This document shows positions 55,671-63,703 of a DNA stretch of 64,000 nt, one piece after another (the first letter of the stretch is position 1; every line of letters begins with the position of its first letter). The translations under genes were made by a program, and so were the position numbers. The DNA comes from Streptomyces barringtoniae (GTDB lineage: Bacteria > Actinomycetota > Actinomycetes > Streptomycetales > Streptomycetaceae). The stretch covers positions 1 through 64,000 of the forward strand of contig NZ_JAJHNP010000013.1 in the NCBI RefSeq assembly GCF_020819595.1, read 5' to 3'. Under the pieces are notes generated by a model that was not told the origin of the DNA, did not search any database, and was given only the letters and a program-made list of their open reading frames with translations.

Positions 55671-55959
55671 GCGCGGCGCCGGTTCCGGCCGTGGGCGTGG
55701 CCGTGGGGCGTGGCGGGGTTGGGCGGGCTCGGTTCTCGGCTGCTGGGCGTGGACGAGCCGACGGCCGTGCTGGACGGTGTGCGTGAAGTCCGGGACGCCT
55801 CAGGAAATGCCGGCCAGGGGAGGTGTCCACGCCGAGCCGTACGCGCTGCGGGCGGAACGGTTCACGGGCGCGGACACGGGCGCCGAAGCGGGCTTGAGCA
55901 CGGCCCTCCTGTGCATGAGCGACGGCACAGGCCGAGCGCATCGGACGGCAGTCGCGCGC
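55671..55959. other. intergenic, no gene assigned
   Basis: 289 bp between the hypothetical gene and a small minus-strand gene. An open plus-strand frame from about 55777 runs across but becomes antisense to the small gene and shows no family; I do not call it. Confidence 0.4.
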
Positions 55960-56136
55960 TCACTCGGCCGACTCGGCGCCCCGCACGATCACCAGGAACG
56001 TGTCCGTCGCGAGGTCCATGACGACCTCGGCGGGCAGGCCTTCCAGACGCCGCGCGTGCGCGAACTCCTCCGCGGGCCAGGATCCCCGCGGACCACCAGC
56101 GGGAAAGCGTTCGAGCACTGTTCGCCCGTTCACCAT
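55960..56136 (-). CDS. small hypothetical protein, 58 residues
   Basis: From ATG 56136 (GGAGG six bases upstream) the minus strand encodes a 58-residue acidic protein beginning MVNGRTVLERFPAGGPRGSW, with EEFAHARRLEGLPAEVVMDL and a hydrophobic DTFLVIVRG near the end. Third positions are almost all G or C, as in real genes here. It is shorter than usual ORF cut-offs and would be missed. Function unknown; I believe close relatives exist in other Streptomyces but cannot check. Confidence 0.7.
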   Translation of the reverse strand: MVNGRTVLERFPAGGPRGSWPAEEFAHARRLEGLPAEVVMDLATDTFLVIVRGAESAE

Positions 56137-56289
56137 CTCGCACCTCCAGAAAGCGTCGTGCTTCTAGGAGTTAACGCCCTGGAGAAGGGAAAGGCCTCGC
56201 TCGGTGACGGGACTGAGACATTACCTACACTCGTTCGGCGCGGAGAGTGAGAAAGCATTCACTTTCCGACATGAACCGCACCCTCCGTG

Positions 56290-57054
56290 TCAGTGGTCGT
56301 ACTCGTCGTGAAGGCGCAGCCGGTCGCTGCCGGCGGGGCTGCGGCCGAGCGCGGTGAGGTCGAGCAGACCGGCGAGGGCGCCGAGTCCGTCCAGCCCGTC
56401 GTCGAACACCGAGTAGGTGTGGAAGACCCGGTCGTGGTCGCGCAGGAAGCAGCTGATGCCGGGCCTCTCGATCAGGCCCCGGTCTTGGCCCCGGTCTTGG
56501 CCCCGGTCTTGGCCCTGGTCTTGGCCCTGGTCTTGGCCCTGGTCTTGGCCTTGGCCCTGGTCTTGGTCTTGGTCTTGGTCTTGGCCTTGACCCTGGCCTT
56601 GGCCCGATTCCACGGTGGCCCCGAAGTCGAGGTTGAAGTCGCCGTGGGACGAGGAGTACCAGGGCACGACCCAGCCCATGCGCGCCTTGAACGGCAGGAT
56701 CCGGGTGAACGGCGCCCGCGAGACGGCCGCGAAGGCGGTGTTCCGGGAGCGCAGGTGGGCGAGGTGGCCGACCTGGTCCAGGAAGGCCGAGCAGCACCGG
56801 CAGCCGGCCTCCCACTCCGGGGCGAACATGAAGTGGTGGACGACGAGTTGGGCCCGGCCCTCGAAGAGGTCCAGGAGGGTGGCCTTGCCGTCGCCGCCCT
56901 CGAAGACGTACTCCGCGTCGACCTCGACCATGGGCAGCCGGCGCCGCTCCTGCCCGAGCGCCTCGTGGGCCCGTCTGACCGCCTCCTCCTTGCGCAGCAA
57001 TTCCTCGCGCGCCGCGCGCCACCGCTCACGCGAGACGATCTCCGGATGCGACAT
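56290..57054 (-). CDS. DUF899 (thioredoxin-like) protein with repeat insertion
   Basis: This 254-residue protein has DUF899 features: LPMVEVDAEYVFEGGDGKATLLDLFEGRAQL, the Cys-rich CRCCSAFLDQ in thioredoxin-like position, MGWVVPWYSS and FLRDHDRVFHTYSVFDDGLD. About 45 Gln/Gly/Asp/Arg residues (GQ/DQ dipeptides, near residues 152-195) are inserted and are encoded by a 6/12-bp DNA repeat. Without them the length fits the family. Start ATG 57054. Confidence 0.87.
   Translation of the reverse strand: MSHPEIVSRERWRAAREELLRKEEAVRRAHEALGQERRRLPMVEVDAEYVFEGGDGKATLLDLFEGRAQLVVHHFMFAPEWEAGCRCCSAFLDQVGHLAHLRSRNTAFAAVSRAPFTRILPFKARMGWVVPWYSSSHGDFNLDFGATVESGQGQGQGQDQDQDQDQGQGQDQGQDQGQDQGQDRGQDRGQDRGLIERPGISCFLRDHDRVFHTYSVFDDGLDGLGALAGLLDLTALGRSPAGSDRLRLHDEYDH
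56475..56606. repeat. in-frame 6/12-bp microsatellite in DUF899 gene
   Basis: On the plus strand GGCCCYGGTCTT repeats about seven times, then shorter GGTCTT and GGCCTT units. All steps are multiples of 6 bp, so the reading frame is kept. It encodes the Gln-rich insertion and should vary in length between strains. Confidence 0.9.
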
Positions 57055-57194
57055 GGGCCCTCCTGTCCGACGGTCGGTCCGGGGTGGTGACCGTCGCCGG
57101 GAGGGGAACTCATCGCCGCGCGCGAAGATTTTTTTCCGGCACCTTCGACCTGCGCGGTGTCGGCCGACCAAGGTCCGCAGCGGTCCACGTGCGG

Positions 57195-59036
57195 CTACGC
57201 GGCGGCGGGCAGCGGCACCTCGACGACCCCTTGAAGCCTCAGCTCACCCAGTGCCTCCTGGAGTTGCCTGGTGTGCCGGGGCGTGAGCCGGCCCGTCTCG
57301 TCGAGGTGGACGGCGCAGGCCGTGGTCGTGTCGACAAGTCGCTCCAGGACGTCCGCGACGGCGTCCGTGCCGGCGGTGTGCCGGGCGAGGGCGGGCAGTT
57401 CGGCAGCGGCGAACGCGATGGCGGTACGGGCCTCGGCAAGGGTGCGGTAGGCCTCCCGGCGCAGCGCCCACCGCTCGGCGCGGTCGCCGGACTCGCCGAG
57501 GACGTGCACCAGATAGGCGTGCGCGGCGCTACCGGCCGCCGCGAGGCGGGCGCGCACGCCACCGCCGCGCTCCCCCGGCATCGGCAGATGGCCGACGACC
57601 AGCACGAGCGCGCAGGCCAGCAGGGTCTCGCCGATCCGGCTGACGGAGGCCTGCGGCTCGCCGCCGGCCATGACCAGGGCGAGGACGAGGACGGTGACGA
57701 CGGCGGTCAGCGCGGCGAAGTGCCGAGTGGCGACCGGCACGAGCGCCCCGCAGAGAGCGACCAGCGCGATCAGCCCGGCGGGCCGGGGCAGCAACTCGGC
57801 GAGCCCGGCGAACACCAGGGCGCCCAGTACGGTTCCGGCGGCCCGGCACAGCACGCGGGAGGCGAGCGGCCCGAGGTCGGGCTTGACGAGGAAGACGGCG
57901 GTGGCGGGCAGCCAGTACCAGTGCTGGTGGTTGCCGTACCATCGGGTGTGGTGCAGCGCCTGGGCGATGGCGGCGCTGGCCCCGAAGCAGAGGGCGACCC
58001 GCAGCCCGTACTCGCGTCCGCCGGTGCCGAACGCGGCACGGACGGCGTGTCGCACGTCCCGGCGCCGGGCGGGCGGCCGCTGCTGTGCGTCCTCGGCCCG
58101 GTCGAAGGCCTCGGCGGCGCGCAGCAGGGCGTCGTCGAGGGCGCGCAGGGCGGGGGCGCAACGGTGGGGGGCGGGCAGCGGGCCGGTGCCGGCGTTGTCA
58201 CGGACGGCGGCGGCGAGCCGCCGGGGTCCTTGCGCGGCCCGCGCCGGAACCGGCTCCCCGGCCCAGAACAGGGCGGTGGCGGCCTCGGCGAGGGGCAGCG
58301 CGGCCGCGAACTGCGCGTGCAGCCGCCGCTCGGCGGCGGAACTGGCGTACCGGCGCAACCGCGGTCCGGCGAGGGCGTCCTGGGCATGGTCGAGGGCGGC
58401 GGTGAGAGCGGCCCGCCGGGCGGTGGCCCGTTCACCGCCCACGGCGTCGAGCAGCGCGGCGACGGCGTCGTACACCCCGGCGACCGCCGCCCGCTCCCCG
58501 TCGAACCGGAAGTCCCCGGCGAGCGAGCCGGGCGTGGGCAGGGCGAGCCGCAGCACCATCAGCCAGCCGGCCCCGGCGAGGAACGCGAGCGCCCGCTGCC
58601 AGCCGCTCTCGGCCGCCGGCATCCCGGCGCCGATCGCGGCGCCGACGAGCAGTTGCGTTCCGGCGGCGGAGGCGACGGGCCCGACCGCGCTGATGCCACC
58701 GGCGACCAGCCCGAGCAGGGTGAACGCCAGGGTCAGCGGTACGGCGGCCAGCCCCTGCCCCGCGTACGTACCCGCGAGCAGCCCGAGCGCCCCGGCCAGC
58801 GCGGGCACCCCGAGCCGCCTGACGGAGGCGCGCCGGCTGCCGGGGCGGTCGTTGATGCCGGCGAGCATCGCGGCGATGGCGGCGAGGACGCCGGGGGCAG
58901 TGTGTCCCGTGCCGACTCCGGCGAGCAGCAGCGGACCGGCGGCAAGCGCGCCCCGGGTCACCGCGCTCCAGGGAACGGGGCCGCGCTGGGCGCGCAGGGC
59001 ATGGGTCAGCCAGAGGGGTGCGGCGGGCCGGGACAC
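57195..59036 (-). CDS. FUSC family integral membrane protein
   Basis: This 613-residue protein has two blocks of about five to six TM helices (residues 25-165 and 365-500) separated by a cytoplasmic helical region, as in FUSC/aromatic-acid exporter family proteins. Typical parts are YWLPATAVFLVKPDLGPLASRVLCRAAGTVLGALVFAGL. Members export aromatic acids or fusaric acid; substrate unknown here. Monocistronic. Confidence 0.88.
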   Translation of the reverse strand: MSRPAAPLWLTHALRAQRGPVPWSAVTRGALAAGPLLLAGVGTGHTAPGVLAAIAAMLAGINDRPGSRRASVRRLGVPALAGALGLLAGTYAGQGLAAVPLTLAFTLLGLVAGGISAVGPVASAAGTQLLVGAAIGAGMPAAESGWQRALAFLAGAGWLMVLRLALPTPGSLAGDFRFDGERAAVAGVYDAVAALLDAVGGERATARRAALTAALDHAQDALAGPRLRRYASSAAERRLHAQFAAALPLAEAATALFWAGEPVPARAAQGPRRLAAAVRDNAGTGPLPAPHRCAPALRALDDALLRAAEAFDRAEDAQQRPPARRRDVRHAVRAAFGTGGREYGLRVALCFGASAAIAQALHHTRWYGNHQHWYWLPATAVFLVKPDLGPLASRVLCRAAGTVLGALVFAGLAELLPRPAGLIALVALCGALVPVATRHFAALTAVVTVLVLALVMAGGEPQASVSRIGETLLACALVLVVGHLPMPGERGGGVRARLAAAGSAAHAYLVHVLGESGDRAERWALRREAYRTLAEARTAIAFAAAELPALARHTAGTDAVADVLERLVDTTTACAVHLDETGRLTPRHTRQLQEALGELRLQGVVEVPLPAAA

Positions 59037-59186
59037 GGGGCTCCTGTCGTACGCGGGCGGAAAGTGCGTTGCCTTCGGACGGCGGTGGCCGGGTGGGCTG
59101 TGCTACACGGTAAGGGGCGTTCCCGGTGCTGGCCGGGCGATCACGTTTCAGGCACGTGAACGATGCCCGGGCGGCCGGTTTCTTTA

Positions 59187-59260
59187 TGAACGCAATCCAC
59201 TTGAACGAATCCGCACGAACGCGATCCTCACGAACGCGATCCGTACGAACGCAATGCGCC
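59187..59260. repeat. 15-bp repeats at 3' end of nucleotidyltransferase gene
   Basis: Five adjoining units of 14-15 bp built on CGAACGCGATCCGTA (from 59187, 59202, 59216, 59231 and 59246). The stop codon of the nucleotidyltransferase gene (59228-59230) lies in the third unit, so the last residues SYGSRS come from repeat DNA. Confidence 0.8.
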
Positions 59261-60010
59261 GACGACGATCTCCTCGGCCTCGGTCACGGCGGCGACCAGG
59301 GCCTCCGGTGTGGCCCGCAACCCGCCCACCACCGAGTCGATCCGCCGCAACCCCGCCCGCTCCAGCAGCCGCTTCTCATTCGTCACCCACTCGCCGCGTG
59401 CCGCGAGCACCGCGTGTGCGGCCTGGGTGGCGGCCGTCGCGATGGAGCCGGCGGTCTCCGTGAGGCGGCTGTGGGGGGCGTGGTTGGCCTTCGCGTAGGC
59501 GAGGGTGGCGCGGGCGGTGCCGTGCCAGCGCTCGGCGGCGGTGACGCGCAGCTTGGCCGGGTAGCCCGCCGGTCGGGGCAGGGTGCCCCGGAGCACCTGG
59601 TTGACGGCCAGTTCGGCCACGATCAGGTAGGTGGGGATGCCGGCGAGGTGGAAGAGCAGCGGCTCCACCCGGAACCGTCCGGCCTCCGCCTCCGCCATCT
59701 CGTGCTCGACCACGTCCAGGTCCCGGTAGTGGACGTCGACCCGGCGTCCCTCGACGGTCAGCCAGGCCCCGCCGTTGAAGACCCCGCCGCCCCACCCGCC
59801 GACCTCGGACACCTCGCCCTCCCAGCCGACGGCGCGCAGGTCGTCGGGGTCGAAGGGGCCGCGGTAGTAGATCGCCATGTCCCAGTCACTGTCGGGGCGG
59901 TGTGTGCCCTGGGCGCGGGAGCCGCCGAGGGCGACCGCCTCCACCGTGGGCAGGGCGGCGAGGCGCTCGGTCGTGCGGGCGAGGAATTCGGCTTCGGAGG
60001 ACCGGGACAT
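59228..60010 (-). CDS. nucleotidyltransferase domain protein
   Basis: This 260-residue protein has the polymerase-beta-like motif GGSRAQGTHRPDSDWDM near residues 29-45 with the two metal-binding Asp, a later VDVHYRDLDVVEHEM strand carrying the third acidic residue, and a helical C-terminal domain. It resembles aminoglycoside or MNT-type nucleotidyltransferases. Substrate unknown; no HEPN partner adjacent. The start is ATG 60010. Confidence 0.82.
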   Translation of the reverse strand: MSRSSEAEFLARTTERLAALPTVEAVALGGSRAQGTHRPDSDWDMAIYYRGPFDPDDLRAVGWEGEVSEVGGWGGGVFNGGAWLTVEGRRVDVHYRDLDVVEHEMAEAEAGRFRVEPLLFHLAGIPTYLIVAELAVNQVLRGTLPRPAGYPAKLRVTAAERWHGTARATLAYAKANHAPHSRLTETAGSIATAATQAAHAVLAARGEWVTNEKRLLERAGLRRIDSVVGGLRATPEALVAAVTEAEEIVVGALRSYGSRS

Positions 60011-60325
60011 GCCCTCAGCCTGCCTCAGCCGTCCCGGAGTCCGCTCCCGGGATTTCCGCGACACCCTCCGCGATCCGCAGCAACGGTCCGCGCAGCGCCG
60101 CGAGGTCGGCCCGCACCGGTCCTGCGACATCGCAGAGCCGAAGGTGCCGACCCGCAAGGTCGGGGTGTTCGAGCGCGTGAGGCGCAAGGACGGTTGGCGG
60201 GTGGAGAGCCCTTACGCCGACGCGACCGCCCTCGGTGTCCGCTCGCGCCGATAATCGGATGCGCTCAGAGCCGGGGAGAACCGATCATCGTGAGGTTGTC
60301 CCCAGCCGCCGTAGGAGCAGCTCTC
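60011..60325 (+). other. intergenic with possible C-terminal gene remnant
   Basis: In this 315-bp stretch the plus-strand frame 60042-60254 has coding character at its end (KVPTRKVGVFERVRRKDG, RVESPYADATALGVRSRR) and a stop at 60252-60254, but no start or intact N-terminus. It could be the tail of a decayed regulator. The rest (60255-60325) precedes ridA. Confidence 0.3.
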
Positions 60326-60742
60326 GTGATCCAGCGCGTGACCGTACCGGCCCTCTTCCCGCCACCCGCCTATGCCCACGCCTCCGTCGTCGAGGCCGGG
60401 ACGAAGCTGGCCTTCCTCGCCGGGGCCGTGCCTCTCGACGCCGAGGGCGAGATCGTCGGCCCGGGTGATCCGGTGCAGCAGGCCGAGCAGGTGATCGCCA
60501 ACCTCCGGGAGCAACTGGCTGCTGTCGGCAGCGACTTGGCGCATGTGGTCGCGACGGACGTGTACGTGGTGAGCAGCGAGCCCTCGGTGCTGTCCGCGGT
60601 GTGGGAGGTCGTGGAGGCCTCCGGGCTGAGCACGGGTCCGCACTCGTCCACGCTGCTCGGGGTCGCCTGCCTCGGCTACACCGGGCAGTTGGTGGAGATC
60701 ACGGCCACGGCCGTGGTGCCGGAGCAGGAGGGGAACCGGTGA
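60326..60742 (+). CDS. RidA family protein
   Basis: This 138-residue protein has the YjgF/YER057c/UK114 fold: AHASVVEAGTKLAFLAGAVPLDAEGEIVGPGDPVQQAEQV in outline, LAHVVATDVYVV and the C-terminal VEITATAVVP. Family members hydrolyse reactive enamines/imines; this member lacks the classic RPxY arginine loop in an obvious form, so activity may differ. The start is GTG 60326 with AGGAG eight bases upstream. It overlaps the GNAT start by one base. Confidence 0.88.
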   Translation: MIQRVTVPALFPPPAYAHASVVEAGTKLAFLAGAVPLDAEGEIVGPGDPVQQAEQVIANLREQLAAVGSDLAHVVATDVYVVSSEPSVLSAVWEVVEASGLSTGPHSSTLLGVACLGYTGQLVEITATAVVPEQEGNR

Positions 60743-61194
60743 TGTCGGACGAGGTCGTGCTGCGCCGGGCCGTGGCGGCGGACGCCCGTGCCGCCGCGGA
60801 CGTATATCTGCGGTCCTTCGATGCCGCCCTGCCCACCGTCGTGCGGCCGCACACCGACGACGAGGTGCGCGAGTACATCCGGGATGTCGTGGTGCCGTTG
60901 CGGGAGACCTGGGTGGCGGAGGCCGCCGACGGGGTCGTCGGGCTGATGGTGCTGGACGGGGAGTTGCTGTCGCAGCTGTATCTGGCCCCGGAGTGGCGGG
61001 GGCGCGGTATCGGTGACCGGTTCGTGGCGCTGGCCAAGGAGCGCAGCCCGGTTGGGCTGACCCTGTGGACCTTCCAGGTCAACAAGCCCGCCCACCGCTT
61101 CTACGAACGCCATGGTTTCGCCGCGGCCGAGTTCACCGACGGCAGCGGCAACGAGGAGCGGGAGCCGGACGTGCGGTACGTCTGGCGGCCGTGA
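60742..61194 (+). CDS. GNAT family N-acetyltransferase
   Basis: This 150-residue acetyltransferase has VVGLMVLDGELLSQLYLAPEWRGRGIGDRFVALAKE, with the acetyl-CoA loop RGRGIG, and NKPAHRFYERHGFAAAEFTDG at the C-terminus. Substrate unknown. Coupled to ridA. Confidence 0.92.
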   Translation: MSDEVVLRRAVAADARAAADVYLRSFDAALPTVVRPHTDDEVREYIRDVVVPLRETWVAEAADGVVGLMVLDGELLSQLYLAPEWRGRGIGDRFVALAKERSPVGLTLWTFQVNKPAHRFYERHGFAAAEFTDGSGNEEREPDVRYVWRP

Positions 61195-61334
61195 GCCCGG
61201 CCGGTCCCACCTACGGCCGCAGGAACGCTCGAGGATGGTGACCACGCCGTAGCGGCGGCCGAGGAGGCAGGCGAGGTGGGCGGCGGCCCCGGTGATGTCC
61301 ACGACCGGACCCAGGTCCGGTGCTGGAAGGCCGG

Positions 61335-62030
61335 TTACCGGAGTCCGGCCGACTGCGCCGCCGTGCGCAGTACCTCGCGGAGCATCTCCGTGGTGAGCCG
61401 GCCGGTGAAGGTGTTGCGCTGGCTGACGTGGAAGCAGCCGAAGAGGTCCAGGCCGTCGAGCGCGACCCGGGTGCCGTGGGCGAAGGCCGGGCGGGGCCGG
61501 GGCACGGTCCAGCCCGCCTCGCTGAACGCGGGCAGCGCGGCCTGCCAGCCGAAGGCGCCGAGCACGACCGCGGCCCTCAGCGTCGGGCGCAGCAGCCTCA
61601 GCTCCTGAACCAGCCAGGGGCGGCAGGTGTCCCGCTCGCCGGGGGTCGGCTTGTTGGCGGGCGGGGCGCAGTGCACGGGTGCGGTGACACGGACGCCGTA
61701 CAGCTCCAACCCGTCGTCGGCGCTGACGGACGTGGGCTGCGAGGCGAGCCCCTCGTCGTACAACGCCTGGTAGAGCACGTCTCCGGAGCGATCGCCGGTG
61801 AACATCCGCCCGGTGCGGTTGCCGCCGTGCGCGGCGGGCGCCAGCCCGATGATCACCAGCCGTGCATCGACGGGGCCGAAGCCGGGCACCGGCCGCCCCC
61901 AGTACGTCCAGTCGGCGAACGCGGCCCGCTTCGTGCGGGCCACCTCCTCACGCCACTCGACCAGCCGAGGACAGGCCCGGCAGTCCGCGACCCGCCGGTC
62001 GAGCTGAGCGAGGGCGCTGCTGTCGTCCAT
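61335..62030 (-). CDS. uracil-DNA glycosylase, family 5 (UdgB-like)
   Basis: This 231-residue base-excision-repair enzyme has motif 1 VIIGLAPAAHGGNRTGRMFTGD, 4Fe-4S-type cysteines (CRACPRL near residue 17; later Cys residues in CAPPANKPTPGERDTCRPWL) and motif 3 FGCFHVSQRNTFTGRLT. The GLAPA...GNRTG form and QRN motif point to family 5, which removes uracil and some other deaminated bases. Its promoter region does not contain the damage motif of the uvr genes. Confidence 0.9.
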   Translation of the reverse strand: MDDSSALAQLDRRVADCRACPRLVEWREEVARTKRAAFADWTYWGRPVPGFGPVDARLVIIGLAPAAHGGNRTGRMFTGDRSGDVLYQALYDEGLASQPTSVSADDGLELYGVRVTAPVHCAPPANKPTPGERDTCRPWLVQELRLLRPTLRAAVVLGAFGWQAALPAFSEAGWTVPRPRPAFAHGTRVALDGLDLFGCFHVSQRNTFTGRLTTEMLREVLRTAAQSAGLR

Positions 62031-62181
62031 ACGGCCACCGTATGCCTGAACCGGCTCTCGTGAACGCGGCGCTCACCGAGCCAGGCGGGTGCCTCCGCCC
62101 GTACCCCGCACCGGCACCCCAGCACACCCCGGAAAAAAATCGCCTCCGGCTCACCCCGCCCGGAGAGTTAAGGTCGGGAGC

Positions 62182-63012
62182 ATGGCTTCCGAGGATGCGG
62201 ACGAGAACGTGAACCGTGGGCCCGGCGGACCGGACGGACCCGTCCCCGACCAGGACGCTCAGGACACTCAGCACGCCCAGGACACCCACAGCTCCGGTGC
62301 CTCCGGCGGGCAGCCCGTCGATCCGAAGGTCGCCGCCGCGGTGGCCGCCGCCGAGGCCGCGGGGCCGGGCAAGGGGGAGACGGTCCGCATCGACAGCTGG
62401 ATCTGGGCCGTGCGACTGATCAAGACGCGCTCCCTGGGCGCCACCGCCTGCCGGGGCGGCCACGTCCATGTGAACGGCGAGCGGGTGAAACCCGCCTACT
62501 CCGTGCGCGTCGGCGACGAGGTGCGCCTGCGGCACGAGGGCCGGGAACGGATCGTGATCGTCAAGCGGCTGATCCGCAAGCGGGTCGGCGCCCCCGTGGC
62601 CGCCCAGTGCTACATCGACAACTCCCCTCCGCCCCCGCCCCGCGAGGCCGTCGCCCCCGCCGGCCTCCGCGACCGCGGTACCGGCCGCCCCACCAAGCGC
62701 GACCGCCGCGAAATGGAACGCCTCCGCGGCCCCGCGGGCCCGGGCGGCATCCCGGGCGGCGTCGACGCCTTCGGCGGCGCCGGAGGCCCCGGCGGCTTCG
62801 CCGGACTCGGCGGGCCCGGTGGATCCAGCGGCCGGGGCGGGTCCGGAGGCCGGGGCGGGTCCGGGGGCCGGGGTGGATCCGGTTCGGGCCTCCGCAGCGG
62901 GTCCGGTGGGCGAGGTCGATCCGGCGCAGCCGGTGGGTCTGGCGGATCCGGGTCCGGCAGGCGTGGTGGATCCGGGTCCAGCGGGAGCGGTGGGCGTCCC
63001 CGGGGACGGTGA
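62182..63012 (+). CDS. S4-domain RNA-binding protein with Gly-rich tail
   Basis: This 276-residue protein has an acidic disordered N-terminus (1-65), an S4/Hsp15-like domain at about 68-145 (RIDSWIWAVRLIKTRSLGATACRGGHVHVNGERV; VGDEVRLRHEGRERIVIVKRLIRKRVG) and a ~90-residue Gly/Ser/Arg tail with RGGSGG repeats. Hsp15 (HslR) rescues stalled 50S subunits carrying tRNA. The tail is encoded by GGCCGGGGCGGGTCCGG-type repeats and may add nonspecific RNA binding. ATG follows TCGGGAGC. Confidence 0.88.
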   Translation: MASEDADENVNRGPGGPDGPVPDQDAQDTQHAQDTHSSGASGGQPVDPKVAAAVAAAEAAGPGKGETVRIDSWIWAVRLIKTRSLGATACRGGHVHVNGERVKPAYSVRVGDEVRLRHEGRERIVIVKRLIRKRVGAPVAAQCYIDNSPPPPPREAVAPAGLRDRGTGRPTKRDRREMERLRGPAGPGGIPGGVDAFGGAGGPGGFAGLGGPGGSSGRGGSGGRGGSGGRGGSGSGLRSGSGGRGRSGAAGGSGGSGSGRRGGSGSSGSGGRPRGR

Positions 63013-63150
63013 CACCAAGGCGCTACGGCGCTACCACCCGGCGCGCAGACCCATGTACAGGCATGCACGCCGATGTACGAGCATGCACAGGCCGGTGCCG
63101 TCGGCCGGGCCCCCTCGTCCGGCCGGCTGCGTCGGCGCCGTGCACCCGGG

Positions 63151-63600
63151 TCACCGCCGCCGCACCAACCGCAGCAGTTCCCCGTTGTGCCCGCGTCGCG
63201 CCCAGGCGATCAGGAGGAGCGGCACCATGAGGATCAGCGGGGTCGCCGCGTTCTCCCCGTCGAAGACCGTGAGCTGGACGATGAACGCGCCCACCATCAG
63301 GGCGCTGAGCGCGACCGCCGCCACGGACTGCAGCACGGGGATCAACAGCGCGACGGCTCCGGCGAGTTCGAGCGCGCCGATGGTGTACATGGCCCCGCTG
63401 CCCCAGCCGATCCTGTCGAAGGACTCTACGGCCGAGGGGTGCGCGATGAGCTTGGGCAGCGCGCTCGCGATGCCGTAGAACAACGCGAGCAGCACCTGCA
63501 CGGTCCGCAGGGCGACGCGGGCCGCGCGCCTCCGGCCGCTGAGGGAGCCGGCGGAAGCCGCGGAAGCGGTGCGTGCGGCGGGAGCGGTGGTCTCGGACAT
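63151..63600 (-). CDS. DoxX family membrane protein
   Basis: This 149-residue protein has four TM helices with the DoxX-type FYGIASALPKLIAHPSAVESFDRIG and LELAGAVALLIPVL. Members sit in redox or thiosulfate-oxidising membrane complexes, but most are uncharacterised. The first 28 residues are Ala/Ser/Arg-rich and non-conserved. Confidence 0.85.
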   Translation of the reverse strand: MSETTAPAARTASAASAGSLSGRRRAARVALRTVQVLLALFYGIASALPKLIAHPSAVESFDRIGWGSGAMYTIGALELAGAVALLIPVLQSVAAVALSALMVGAFIVQLTVFDGENAATPLILMVPLLLIAWARRGHNGELLRLVRRR

Positions 63601-63703
63601 GAGGGTCTCCTGGGGAAGCGGTGCCGATTGCTTTCACCGAGGTAGACCCGACAGGGTCCGGAAACTCATCGCTCTCCTGCCGCCCTGTGCGACCGAGTGC
63701 CCG

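Noticed and set aside
59187..59260. LexA (SOS) boxes suggested by CGAAC units
   Set aside because: Units are direct repeats without the CGAAC-N4-GTTCG dyad.
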